Source: Isoetes taiwanensis (Eukaryota; Streptophyta; Lycopodiopsida; Isoetales; Isoetaceae). Taken from it: a stretch of DNA of 64,000 nt. The DNA is taken from assembly GCA_021234155.1 (NCBI GenBank), contig JAJEKV010000065.1:310001-374000 (forward strand), in the 5' to 3' direction. A program made the translations under genes and the position numbers. The notes under the pieces are model-generated. The model was not told the DNA's origin and searched no databases. It worked only from the letters and a program-made list of their open reading frames with translations. Below, piece by piece: positions 11,642-21,703 of this stretch. Position 1 is the first letter of the stretch. The number at the start of each line of letters is the position of its first letter.

Positions 11642-12898
11642 TTGCAAGCAAGAAGAACTATGGGCACATTTTGGTTATGGCTTCAGTTTGCATATGCCAT
11701 TTGGCAGTTTGTAAGAGTGGCCAAATTTTTCAGGATACCCTCAGCTCTGTGCTACCATACACTACTATGGTTAGTCAATAGAGCAGAGAGGCCATTTTCT
11801 GCGCAAACTTTCAGCTTGGTACAGCAGGGAACAAAGTGGACCGCCTCCAGTGATGATATACTACAGCCAGAAGATGTTGATCAAGGCGGCGGGTATTATG
11901 TACAGCGCAGGCATGGTGCTACCTATCTGGCTGATGCTGAGACAGTAAGGTACATCAATATGGTAGATCGTTTGCAGCCCAAGTTCCTTTGTAGCAATGT
12001 TGACTTGATAGTGCCAAACTTCTACATCCTTGATGTATATCATTGGCCTGAAGGAATGCATGAGTTCCTGAAAGAGGGATCTGCCCTTTCCACCACAACA
12101 GGCCATGTCTTGGCTGTAAGTAGCCGAGAACATTTTTTAAACCAAAATTTTATGAGGCTCTTGTCAATCTTTCCATTGATGCTCCAAGCAAAAGGATTTG
12201 ATTCTGAATCAATTTATGCCTCCATAGCCATTATAATTCTTGATCAAGTTAGCTATCCTGCAAACATTGTATGGAGGGCTTTTCAAGATCTTCTGGTAGA
12301 CCTGGGTAGTAATCTAATAAGCAAAATCAGAGGGCTTAAAACAAGGTTATTTATCTCTACCTTCTTATCCACTATAACACCAAGGTTGAGGTTTCGGGAT
12401 CAGGTTGTAAGGAATTTCTATTATGTGAGAAAGAATGAACACATTTTATTGGCTGGAACATCCTGCATAGACTATTTTGATGACATTCATGAGCTCGAGC
12501 CACCTTCAGAGCTCAATCCATATAAACAACTGTCAGAAGAAGATTATTATTCACTTGTAAATGTGCATGGAGACGTTGAGCAATATTTTGGCATTACAGT
12601 AGGCACCACGTATCTGGAACATCACATAAATGGAGCGTGTATCAAGACATTTCTTTGTGAGAATGCCTACTTTAATTTCATTGATAATGAACCCCTGCAC
12701 TATGGTATGTACTCTCAAAATATGGAGTTCAACATTAGGAAGGCCCTAAAATGGATTGAAAGTAATGGAAGGATGCCTGTCAAATGTAACTATGCAGGAG
12801 AATTAGCTGCCGTCGATTTTAACGTCTTTGTTGACGGTGTTGGTCAAGGTCGAGGCGTCATCTCTGCAAAAACAAGAAAAGGAGCATGGGTGCATTAG
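11642..12898 (+). CDS. Hypothetical protein, 418 codons, unidentified
   Basis: The longest open frame in the window. I do not recognise the family. The first ATG is at 11642; a second ATG six codons later (MGTFWLWL) may be the true start. The first 50 residues are hydrophobic (residues about 9-24 and 33-45), suggesting a membrane anchor or signal; the rest is mixed and soluble in character, with no obvious catalytic motif. Codon use is not extreme. The last 114 codons are duplicated at 19188-19543, where they are broken by a stop. Between the copies most base changes leave the protein the same (few amino-acid differences plus a 4-codon in-frame deletion), which hints that the frame was once under selection. 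It could be a host exon, or a protein of the surrounding repeat. Confidence 0.5.
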   Translation: MQARRTMGTFWLWLQFAYAIWQFVRVAKFFRIPSALCYHTLLWLVNRAERPFSAQTFSLVQQGTKWTASSDDILQPEDVDQGGGYYVQRRHGATYLADAETVRYINMVDRLQPKFLCSNVDLIVPNFYILDVYHWPEGMHEFLKEGSALSTTTGHVLAVSSREHFLNQNFMRLLSIFPLMLQAKGFDSESIYASIAIIILDQVSYPANIVWRAFQDLLVDLGSNLISKIRGLKTRLFISTFLSTITPRLRFRDQVVRNFYYVRKNEHILLAGTSCIDYFDDIHELEPPSELNPYKQLSEEDYYSLVNVHGDVEQYFGITVGTTYLEHHINGACIKTFLCENAYFNFIDNEPLHYGMYSQNMEFNIRKALKWIESNGRMPVKCNYAGELAAVDFNVFVDGVGQGRGVISAKTRKGAWVH

Positions 12899-13089
12899 GG
12901 CAATAGAGCATTCTCTGACCATGAAATTCTTAATAGGGATAAATAGCTGATTGTTCATTGCAAAGACAAGGAAACTGGTTGCTTTCGTGAATTTATAAGA
13001 ATTTGTTATGAAATATACTGGATATAACTTTTTTTTAATAAAATGTTAGTAAAACTTTCGGAGGGCAGGCACAACATCTAAGTACTAGG

Positions 13090-13218
13090 TAATTGATGGG
13101 CGTAGGGTTTTAATGCCACAATAAAACCATGAGGGCGTGACGAGCGAAGTAGGCGGGTATTGTGAGTCGCCACCGAAAGTGGTTTTTGCGGCCAAGATAC
13201 CCCCCTGCCCATCAATTA
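13090..13218. repeat. Foldback element, copy 1
   Basis: Begins TAATTGATGGGC and ends GCCCATCAATTA, with further pairing inward (AAAACCA with TGGTTTT). About 129 bp with no coding capacity. The same element sits at 19734-19854, with arms better matched there. It is probably a small MITE captured inside block Q before block Q was duplicated. Confidence 0.8.
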
Positions 13219-13394
13219 TCAAGTGTAATGCATAGTTGGGGTGCAGTGACATAGAGTAGAGAAGCTTACAATTAACATTTTACATAAAGAACTTCATTCT
13301 ATGTTATAATTTACATGTAATTATGGATATGGCAGTTAACCATGCATTACATGGATATTTTTGGTCCTTCTCTGATGTATGAAAAGGATTACCC

Positions 13395-13605
13395 CCCGGT
13401 GCCCTCCCCAAAAAAAAAAAAAAAAACAAAAGCATCGAAAATTAGCCAGAAAAGAGGACAAACATGAAAGGATCCTGTTATAGAATTATCTTGTATCCCT
13501 ATGAATTCAAGGGCCCAAGATTGTATCAATTCTGCTTCGAACTCGACAGTGTGTAACGAATGGTTGATTTTCAATAAAGTCTTGCTCCAAAAAAAAAAAA
13601 AAAAT
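13395..13605 (+). other. Poly(A)-ended segment with AATAAA signal
   Basis: A short stretch ends in TTTTCAATAAAGTCTTGCTCC followed by a long A-run, the layout of a polyadenylated transcript copied back into the genome. The second block Q copy shows the same signal and A-run at about 20175-20205. It could be the 3' end of a retrocopy or of an element transcript; the source gene is unknown. Confidence 0.5.
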
Positions 13606-14026
13606 AAAAAATAAAAAATAAAAAAATAAAAAAAATCCCCAGATTACCAAATCTTCCTAAACATTAGAAAAGGATCCCTTAAGCTAAAACATGTAATTTT
13701 CTGCCGGTGAGTGAGAATTGTGAAAATCTTATGTCCTATAGGAAATTTAGGATTTCTGCATATTTTGAATCTTTGTTACTATAGAGAATGCAAGCCTTCT
13801 ATAAAGGCTTGCAAATTGGATCAAAATGGAGAACCAATCGAGAAAAACTGACTGCCAATGATGCAAAGAAATATAATTTCGAAAAAAAAGGTGGGAAAGG
13901 CCAAGAAGATCAAGAAAAATAGTGCTGCCCTTTTTTTTTTTCCAGCTTAAAAAAAAAGCTCTAAGTCATAATGAATGGATTTTGTTGTATAAAAGTTCTT
14001 AAAGTCATAATGTAATTGCAAAGTTT

Positions 14027-14314
14027 ATGTTTCATGTTAACATCAAGATGAGAAGGAATTTAGAGGAATGGCTATTGGCTATATTGCCTTTCAAACTGCA
14101 TGCCAAGAAACCTGAGAGTGGGCCATACCATGTTGTGGTGATGATGGTTGCGAAGGCAACGACGTCTGCAGAGAAGAAATATGGATATAAGTACTCTTCG
14201 GTGTTTGAAAATATTGAGGTATTTGGTGCACAGGAGTGTGATGCGGTGATTGAGGTTGAGAGCAATGTCTACAATTTGGAGGCGACCCTGGTCGTGAAAA
14301 GACACAAGGAGTAG
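14027..14314 (+). CDS. Small ORF duplicated with block Q (doubtful)
   Basis: Ninety-five codons starting MFHVNIKMRRN. In the second copy (20614-20838) the first ~65 codons stay open with few changes, then the frame is lost by a 1-nt insertion after TTTGGTGCACA. No family is recognised. Overlapping minus-strand frames are also open here, so the true coding strand, if any, is uncertain. Confidence 0.2.
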   Translation: MFHVNIKMRRNLEEWLLAILPFKLHAKKPESGPYHVVVMMVAKATTSAEKKYGYKYSSVFENIEVFGAQECDAVIEVESNVYNLEATLVVKRHKE

Positions 14315-14583
14315 GAGGTGCTGAATGAGCACGCCAGCAAAATTGACCTCCTTCAATGTCATAGTCTCCTTCATAAGGATCTCGAGCAGCTTCCTCGCAT
14401 TAATGGCGATCCAATCGAGCCGCAGTTTGGCAGAGAAGCTCTTCCTGGATAAAAGCACGAACAGACATTTTGAAGTCTGAAGAAAAGAACGAAGACCCGA
14501 CGGCGGCGACATTGTTTAGGGTCTGGGTGCAAGACAGCCCTCTGTGAGGATCCTGGGATCAAGCAGACAAATCCTTAATATAG

Positions 14584-15505
14584 TGTGTCACGCGGGATTT
14601 TGCAAAAGTGAAAATAACAGAAAGAACAAAACAAGAAACAACGGAAACTGTATGCCAAGATAAGAATCCCTTGAATATCATAAGAAATACATGAGGTCTC
14701 GCGAGACGCAGAGACAAAAAGCTGAAACAAGAAGTCTCATCTATGACTAACTCTACTGATATATATATTACAACGGCCTTAGGCCCAAAATAGGCATATG
14801 GCAGAGCCTTTGCAGCAGACTTCTCCTTTGCTTTCTTTTTTTCCTTCTTCTCTAGTTCCTCTTGCTCTAGTGTAGCTATAATGCCTGCTTTAATTACAAG
14901 AAGTTACCCTTTATTTCTTTGGGCACAAATATTCTTCTACCTCTTGGCCTATCTACAAATGCTAGAGTAAACTTTTGCCACCTCTTGTGCAACAACATCC
15001 ATTTGCTCTTTGTTCCAAGCACCTCTCTTCAAAATTTCTAATTTTCTTAGCTGTCTGAAAATTAGAAGGAGCCTGGACTGTATTTCTACAAGCAAATTGA
15101 GGCCATTGAGGAATGGGATGAATCGATGGATTATCATCTACAATAGTTGCTGCAATGGAAGGAGTGGCAGAGGACTTGGAATTCTGGGAATGTTGAAAAC
15201 GACTTCTCAAATGCCTAAACAACATTTTACTTCTGGAAGAATTGCTAAGAACAGCAAATGTGGCGCATGATAGATGGATGCAGAAACAAAACTTTGTTAT
15301 ACTAGAATTCTGAGTGCCAATTGCTCAAAATATTGAGCAGATGGATCAGTCTATAAGAAAGAGATTGGTTTGCTTGCCATTTCATGGATCCTGAAAAGAA
15401 ATTGATCCTGGACACAATTTGAAGGATGGAAAAATTTGGGTGGAAAAAACAATTGTTGTGAGCTCTAAAAGCCACGAATTTGAACCATAGAAATAAAAAA
15501 GAAAT
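14584..15505. other. Intergenic, no recognised gene
   Basis: Low-complexity T-rich and AT-rich DNA with only short frames. Similarity to 21.2 kb ends at 14583. Confidence 0.4.
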
Positions 15506-15680
15506 AAGAGAAAGAAACGAATCTCCAATAATATAGGATAAGAGATGAACCAATTTTGATGTTGTTCTGAATGGTAAACTGGTGGGTCTTTGAAGAGAAA
15601 CATCATGCTCCAGGATTAGCAAGTCATTGTCCAAAAAAGCCACCCACCATAAACCATAAAAGGTGCAACTATAGTCCAGG

Positions 15681-17169
15681 CATAGTTACGGAAAATGGCC
15701 GTTTTGGCCGTTTTCTAAAAAAAAATGGATTTTTTTTAGTTGCCGTTTTCAAATTGGAAAAAGGCGCCAACGAAAACGCTCTTGCTAAAAACGATGAAGA
15801 AATCCATTTTTGTCTCAAAAAAAGGCTAAAAAACGGCCGTTTTCAGCAACATTCAGTAAAGACCCTTCTGTTCTTACTTTTTTTCAACGTAAACCTATGA
15901 AAACAGGGGCAAACATAAAAAAAAAAGCAGTCGGTGGCGCCCAATCTACTCTGTTCTTGGATGGATTCTGGATTTAGATTTCTATATTTGGCTTAAAAGG
16001 TGAGTTTTTTCTTCAGTGCATTTCGGCTGGAATTTCTGTCATTTAGCAGCAACAGACTCATTAGCCAGTCTAACTTCCAGAAGCTTCTGCTTAGAATCAT
16101 AATCGATCCAAATCCTCTGCTTCACATCTGTTATAGCAGTAGAATAAGCAGAACGGGAAGGGACTGAATGCGGGACTGGAAGCGGATGCTTCCCTTTAGG
16201 ATCCCCCGGGTTAAAAGATGTGTCCAAATCGACCCCAACAAAGGGCTCGTGCTTTCCACGATTTAAACCCATGCCTGTGTTTCTCAGAGTCAGCGTGCAG
16301 TTATGCAACTCTTTAGTTATTACTAACCCTGTATTAACTGGAACAAGCTACTGTACATACCAAACCTGACTTGTTCTGCCAATTATGATACAGAAATTTT
16401 AAGGATATGCTTCACTTGCTCTAAATTCTCCACTTGCTCTGAATCCTTCTGAGTAGGCATATCCATTAAATCTGAATATGATTGATTGAATGATCTCACG
16501 CCTGTCCCTGGGTATATGCTACTGCATTGGAAAACATTGCTAACTTTGCCCTTCCCAGCACATGGATTGATTGATGCACCATAAAACAGAATGGAGATGC
16601 ATTTTTGCTATTATTATACGACTCAATGCTCATCTTCCTGAGCCCTCACTCTGAAAATTAATCCTATATTCTTAACAATCATTCTGAATAGTGATCCTAT
16701 ATTTTTTAACCCTGTAACATTTGGCTTTCAATTTCTTAGCTTTATAAAGTTTTGATGACGATACATTTGTCTATCCTCCGTTGGAATCAGAATCAACGGT
16801 ATAAAGATAGACATTACAAAGCTAGGTTCCTTTCCAGGGAAATTGACCACACTTTCAAATTGAGCATAGAGCTTGCAGCAGTATCCATATTCCTCGTTAG
16901 ATTTTGTATGTTGCTATCGATTTTGTATGTTGCTGATATGTCTATTTTCTGATTTATTGATTGTTACTAATTGTTAACAAAAAAAAGGGGCCAAGAGTTC
17001 TTTTTATGTTGTTTTTGAATAAATTAATAGAATTTTCTTGTAAAATGACCCTATTCTGTATCTTTTGAGTACTTTGCCATTTTTTTGCCGTTTTTGTTTT
17101 CCGTTTTCGTTTTCCGTTTTCAAAAAATGACTCGCCGTTTTCATTTCGTTTTCGTTTTCCGTAACTATG
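15681..17169. mobile_element. hAT-like DNA transposon carrying gene fragments
   Basis: A 1489-bp element with perfect 15-bp terminal inverted repeats (CATAGTTACGGAAAA at 15681-15695, its complement at 17155-17169) flanked by the 8-bp direct repeat AGTCCAGG (15673-15680 and 17170-17177). The uninterrupted repeat at about 6.2 kb shows the octamer once. An 8-bp TSD with short TIRs fits the hAT superfamily; the many subterminal CGTTTT/AAAACG motifs at both ends are also typical of binding sites of such transposases. No transposase is present. The interior carries an L-type lectin fragment (16039-16308) and a second open stretch on the minus strand (about 16390-16550), so it resembles Pack-type elements that pick up host sequence. 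Confidence 0.88.
16039..16308 (-). pseudogene. L-type (legume) lectin domain fragment
   Basis: The translation holds VGVDLDTSFNP, then GDPKGKH, then WIDYDSKQKLLEVRLAN. In the family, the beta-sandwich of legume-type lectins and lectin receptor kinases has a VEFDT / DPxxNHVGVD region that binds metal and sugar, and a WIDYDG..LxVxLS strand. Here only the middle of that domain remains, about 80 residues out of roughly 250, with a stop right after it. The metal-site asparagine and histidine of the canonical NHVG motif are not cleanly kept, although a related GKH is present. There is no kinase domain or signal peptide. It lies wholly inside the hAT-like element and is most likely captured host DNA. 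Confidence 0.75.
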
Positions 17170-17345
17170 AGTCCAGGTAAAGAGCTCCAACATAAATAGA
17201 ACCAATCAGACTTGTGCCATTAAAGAATCCTAAAGGAGATGTTATGCTAAATTAGGATCCATAGTGGACATACTCTAGTGCCATGGTGGACCATAAAAGG
17301 CTATGATGTGAGGAACATTTTGTCCAAAAATTCGGGCAAAAAATA

Positions 17346-18195
17346 GTGTCATGTTCTTGGACGGGGATCATTTGCACGGGCAAAAGAATTACAGCTTTAA
17401 ACCTTTCTAATCAAAGCTTGCGAGGATCAATCTCTCCTGCAAGTTTTTTGCCTAGTTACAAACGCAACAGTTCGCATTTGAGATATTGATGTCAGCAAAA
17501 TAGCTTGGATCAGCTGGACTACTGCATGAGAAGCTCTGTCTGTTTGATTGAATAGTCTCAGGTTGAAAATGTTTGTGAAATTAGTGGGTTTGGTATTTAG
17601 CGCCTGGTATTCCATAAAGTGGGCTAATGGCAAAACTTTGTTCTAAAGCTAAAGGGCAGAAGACATGAATGCAGTTAGCGGCATTGGTTACGCATTACTC
17701 TCCTTGGGGCCTGCCTTCGCAATCTTCTTCTCAGTGTTCTTGGTTTCCCTGTAACCAGACTCCAAGCTACAAGAATTCCTGGCTGGTTCACTTCCGACAA
17801 AGGTTGCCCTTCGACGGAGGCCTTGATCACGATGAAAGTTGTAAGCGCGTGTTGGGGAGTTACCATCTATCAAGACAGGCTAAAACACCTCCACGCCCAA
17901 GGGATCGACCCAACATGGATGCCAATCCAAAAGCCAACATGAACTGCAGCATGGATGCACAAAATGTCAATGTTTTAAAATGAGCAATTTTAATTGATTG
18001 TAAAAACATCACTTTCAAGTATGATTTAAGCCACTTCGCTTCACGCAAGAGCAGAGATGCGGGAAGACCTCTGTAACGACTCCAGAAGAAGATTAGGCGT
18101 ATGAATTGAAAGCAAAGTGAAGATTTGGCAAGATATCCTGGCCGAAAATGGAGGGACGCAGCCGTTCTTACATGGACGAAAACCTAATGAGACTC
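17346..18195. other. Intergenic, no recognised gene
   Basis: Short frames only (such as 17669-17983), none with a recognisable family. Confidence 0.4.
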
Positions 18196-19187
18196 AAGGA
18201 GACTTACATCTTATTACCCAGTATATTCAAGCAGTGCTTGGAGTAAAACATATGGGTTGCAATATATAAGTCGGGCTTGTATAGGTATTATAGTACTACC
18301 TTATTCTGTAAAGTAAGATGTATATTACGCTTTGTAATGTTAGATTGGCAAAGCAGTGATTATGTGTTAGAACAAGTAGTCAAGGAAACTAACTTTATGG
18401 CACATAATTCAAGTTGGAAGTAGGTAAATTCGTAAGTTTACTAACAAATTGAATTCTATCTATGATTTTTCCACTGATATGGATATTCATTTTGAGAGCT
18501 GGTCTCCAATAAGGGGTGAGCCATTAAGAATAGTTTCACCTTAAAGAGTGTCTTGGGATTGAAAATTTTTCTGCATTTGGCTGTCTATGGTTGAAAATGT
18601 ATGATCAGATTATGGGAAATTAGATCCCCACATAAGACTCTTGAACAGTATTAGTTGGGGTTAAGTACAATTGAAAGCTTTTGACAGGTCAAGAAGTTGT
18701 AAACTGGTGGACCAATTTAAGTTGCAATTGACTACATTTGTAAGCAAACATAAGGGTTGTGCTACTAAGCAAGGTCAAGAAATGACTTGAAAAGTTCTAA
18801 GCCAAAGTGAGAAAAGCAAGGCTATGTACAAACAAGAATCTCTAATGAGAGTTAAGGCATGGAGAACATTGTGGTATCACTTGGGAAGTGGTAGAAACCA
18901 AGGTCCATGTAATTCCATAAGTTTTTGGGACTTGCAAGGCCAATTAGTCGTGCTAGACTGAATTGCTTGGCTTTTTGCATGAACTCTGTATTAATATCAA
19001 AGACATATATGGATGGACACCATATTGATGTATGCAAGGAGCATAATGGTGCATCACTTATGATGCAATGGTCTTTAAGAGATTAATGACGCTTATTGAA
19101 AAGATAATTTAAGGATGACAAAGTCTAGTGACTTATATCAAGTGAGACAATAGTTCTTGATGAGAAATTTACTGAGTACCTTAAAGT
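18196..19187. repeat. Dispersed repeat block P, copy 2
   Basis: Near-identical to 1008-2008. It ends at GAGTACCTTAAAGTTGTG, where block Q starts. Junction bases TTGT are shared by both partners, consistent with a microhomology join. Confidence 0.85.
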
Positions 19188-19543
19188 TGTGTAAATGTGC
19201 ATGGAAATTTTGGCATTACAGTAGGCACCACATATCTGGAACATCACATAAATGGAGCGTGTATCAAGACATTTCTTTGTGAGAATGCCTACTTTAATTT
19301 CATTGATAATAGATAGATAGATAGATAGTCTTTTGAACACCTGCACTATGGTCTGTACTCTCAAAATATGGAGTTCAACATTAGAAAGGCTCTAAAATGG
19401 ATTGAAAGTAATGGAAGGATGCCTGTCAAATGTAACTATGCAGGGGAATTAGCTGCCGTCAATTTTAATGTCTTTGTTGACGGTGTTGGTCAAGGTCGAG
19501 GCGTCATCTCTGCAAAAATAAGAAAAGGAGCATGGGTACATTA
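19188..19543 (+). pseudogene. Broken C-terminal copy of the 418-codon ORF
   Basis: Matches codons ~305-418 of the ORF at 11642. There is a 12-bp in-frame deletion (four codons) near 19205 and a 24-bp insertion of GATA repeats near 19314-19337 that brings in-frame TAG stops; the frame is kept downstream and ends at the same stop. The rest of the protein is missing because the copy starts at the block P/Q junction. Confidence 0.85.
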
Positions 19544-19733
19544 GGGCAATAGAGCATTCTGACCATGAAATTGTTAATAGGGATAAATAGCTGATTGTTT
19601 ATTGCAAAGACAAGGAAACTGGTTGCTTTCATGAATTTAGAAGAATTTGTTATGAAATATACTCGATATGACTTTTTTTTAATAAAATGTTAGTAAAACT
19701 TGCGGAGGGCAGGCACAAGATCTAAGTACTAAG

Positions 19734-19854
19734 TAATTGATGGGCAGCCGGGTTTTATGCCCTGTAAAACCACAAGGCGGACGACGAGTGGCGGGCAGCT
19801 GTGAGTCGCCACCGAGTGGTTTTGCAGCGCATATAACCCCCTGCCCATCAATTA
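19734..19854. repeat. Foldback element, copy 2
   Basis: 121 bp beginning TAATTGATGGGCAG and ending CTGCCCATCAATTA. The arms also pair at CTGTAAAACCAC with GTGGTTTTGCAG. It is more symmetrical than copy 1 at 13090-13218 and so closer to the parent element. Confidence 0.85.
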
Positions 19855-21196
19855 CCAAGTGTAATGCATAGTTGGGGTGCAATTATGTAGAATAGAGGAG
19901 CTTACAATTAACATTTTACATAAAAAAAGCTCTTTCTATGTTATAATTTACATGTAATTATGGATATGGCAGTTAATGGATATTTTTGGTCCTTCTGATT
20001 GTATGAAAAGGATTACCCCAAAAAAAAAAAAAAAAAAAAAAATGAAAATCAGCCGGAAAAGAGGACAAACATGAAAGGATCCTACTACATGATTATCTTG
20101 TATCCGAGTGAATTCAAGGGCCCAAGATTGTAACAATTACGCTTGAACTTCGACATTTTGTAACAAAAGGTTGATTTTCAATAAAGTCTTGCTTCAAAAA
20201 AAAAAAAAACTTCAGATTACCAAATCTTCCTAAACATTAGAATAGGATCCCTTAAGCTAAAACATGTAATTTTATGCCGCTGAGTGAGAATTGTGAAAAT
20301 CTTATATCCTATATGTTTCAATCAATATGAAATTTAGGATTTCTACATATTTTGAATCTTTGTTACTATAGACAATGCAAGCCTTCTATAAAGGCTTGCA
20401 AATTGGATCAAAATGGAGAACCAATCGAGGAAAATTGACTGCCAATAGTGCAAAGAAGAATAATTTCAAAAAAAAAGAGGGTGGAAATGGCCAAGAAGAT
20501 CAAGAAAAATAGTGCTGCCCATTTTTTTCCCATTTTATAAAAAAGCTCTAACTCATAATGAACGGATTTTGTTGTATAAAAGCTCTTAAAGTCATAATGT
20601 AATTGCAAAGTTTATGTTTCATGTTAACATCAAGATGAGAAGGAATTTAGAGAAATGGCTATTGGCTATATTGCCTTTCAAACTGCATGCCGAGAAACCT
20701 GAGAGTGGGCCATACCATGTTGTGGTGATGATGGTTGTGAAGGCAACGACGTCTGCGGAGAAGAAATGTGGATATAAATACTCTTCGGTGTTTGAAAATA
20801 TTGAGGTATTTGGTGCACAAGGGAGTGTGATGCAGTGATTGAGGTTGAAGCAATTTCTACAATTTGGAGGCGAACACAGTGGCATTGAAAAAGATCGAGG
20901 AGTAGGAGAGGTTTGAATGAGCACGCCAACAAAATTGACCTCTTTCAATGTCATAGTCTCCTTCATAAGGATCTCGAGCAACTTCCTCGCGTTGATGGGT
21001 GATCCAATGGAGCCATGAGATTTTGCGGAGAAGCTCTTCTGGGTGAAAATCACGAGCAGAGACATCTTGAAGTCTGAAGAAAAGAACGAAGACCCGATGG
21101 CGGCGACATTGTTTAGGGTCTGGGTTCGGGATCACCTGTAAGACAGCCCTCTGTGAGGATCCTGGGATCAAGTAGACAAATCCTTAATATAGTGTG

Positions 21197-21518
21197 ACCA
21201 ACTAAAGAAGGGTCCATAATAAAGTAACCTTTTATTTCCAATACATTTGGCATTGTTTCCAAGACCATCCATTGGCAGCATATAGTCCAAAAAGTTTAAA
21301 GTTTACTAACTAAATCTTTCAACACAATTACCAAAGGGGGGCATGCGATCTTGATGAACGTAAAAAAGCAACAAAATGATATTAGTTTACAGAATTTCCC
21401 TCTTATATATACAACAATAGCCCTCTCTACCACAGCATTAATGTCAGAAACAAAATGACGTTTTCTACAATGGCACCATATCAAAGGAGAAAAAACTGCT
21501 TACCCTCTATTTGTTGCA
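21197..21518. other. Spacer, no recognised gene
   Basis: AT-rich DNA between the end of block Q and the kinase exon; it may contain that exon's 3' UTR on the minus strand. Confidence 0.35.
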
Positions 21519-21703
21519 TTAGCCACATTGTGAAATGGTAACAACACTATGAAGTTGTCGCGTCAATGCAATTTCAAACTTTTCGAGGATTTTTATAACC
21601 TGCCAAAAATCTAGATGTTTATCAGGATTAGATGACCAACAATGCTGCATCAATTGTTGTAACACTGCAGGGCAATTGGGGGGCATCTCAGGGCCTTTCT
21701 TGC
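21519..21703 (-). pseudogene. C-terminal exon of a Raf-like (HT1-type) kinase
   Basis: After a possible acceptor (CAG near 21704) the minus strand reads KGPEMPPNCPAVLQQLMQ, then HCWSSNPDKHLDFWQVIKIL, then LEKFEIAL and a stop at 21519. In plant group C Raf-like kinases (HT1, related to MAPKKKs) this is kinase subdomain XI: the invariant arginine of CW..NPxxRP is replaced here by HL, which weakens the fold. Other C-lobe exons (HRDLK, DFG) were not found upstream. An N-lobe piece of the same kinase type lies at 24.1 kb and 31.0 kb on the same strand, so this may be the tail of a broken or very long-intron gene. A single captured exon is equally possible. Confidence 0.65.

Larger units (their letters stand above)
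12557..14583 (+). repeat. Dispersed repeat block Q, copy 1
   Basis: Two kilobases highly similar to 19188-21196, starting inside the 418-codon ORF and ending after CTTAATATAGTGT, where the two copies part abruptly. The block includes the ORF's last 114 codons, a foldback (13090-13218), an A-tailed segment and a 95-codon open frame. Confidence 0.9.
15506..17345 (+). repeat. Dispersed repeat R1, copy split by hAT-like insert
   Basis: Arms 15506-15680 and 17170-17345 together match the intact copy at 6066-6435 in reverse complement. The match resumes exactly at the 8-bp duplication flanking the insert, which proves a clean insertion event. Confidence 0.85.
19188..21196 (+). repeat. Dispersed repeat block Q, copy 2
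   Basis: Second copy of 12557-14583, directly fused to block P copy 2. Contains the broken ORF copy, a better-preserved foldback, the AATAAA/poly(A) segment and the first part of the 95-codon ORF (20614-20838). Confidence 0.9.

Noticed and set aside
14072-14512. Minus-strand 146-codon ORF antisense to the 95-codon ORF
   Set aside because: Overlapping frames are open on both strands in block Q; the second copy breaks it differently and there is no family match.
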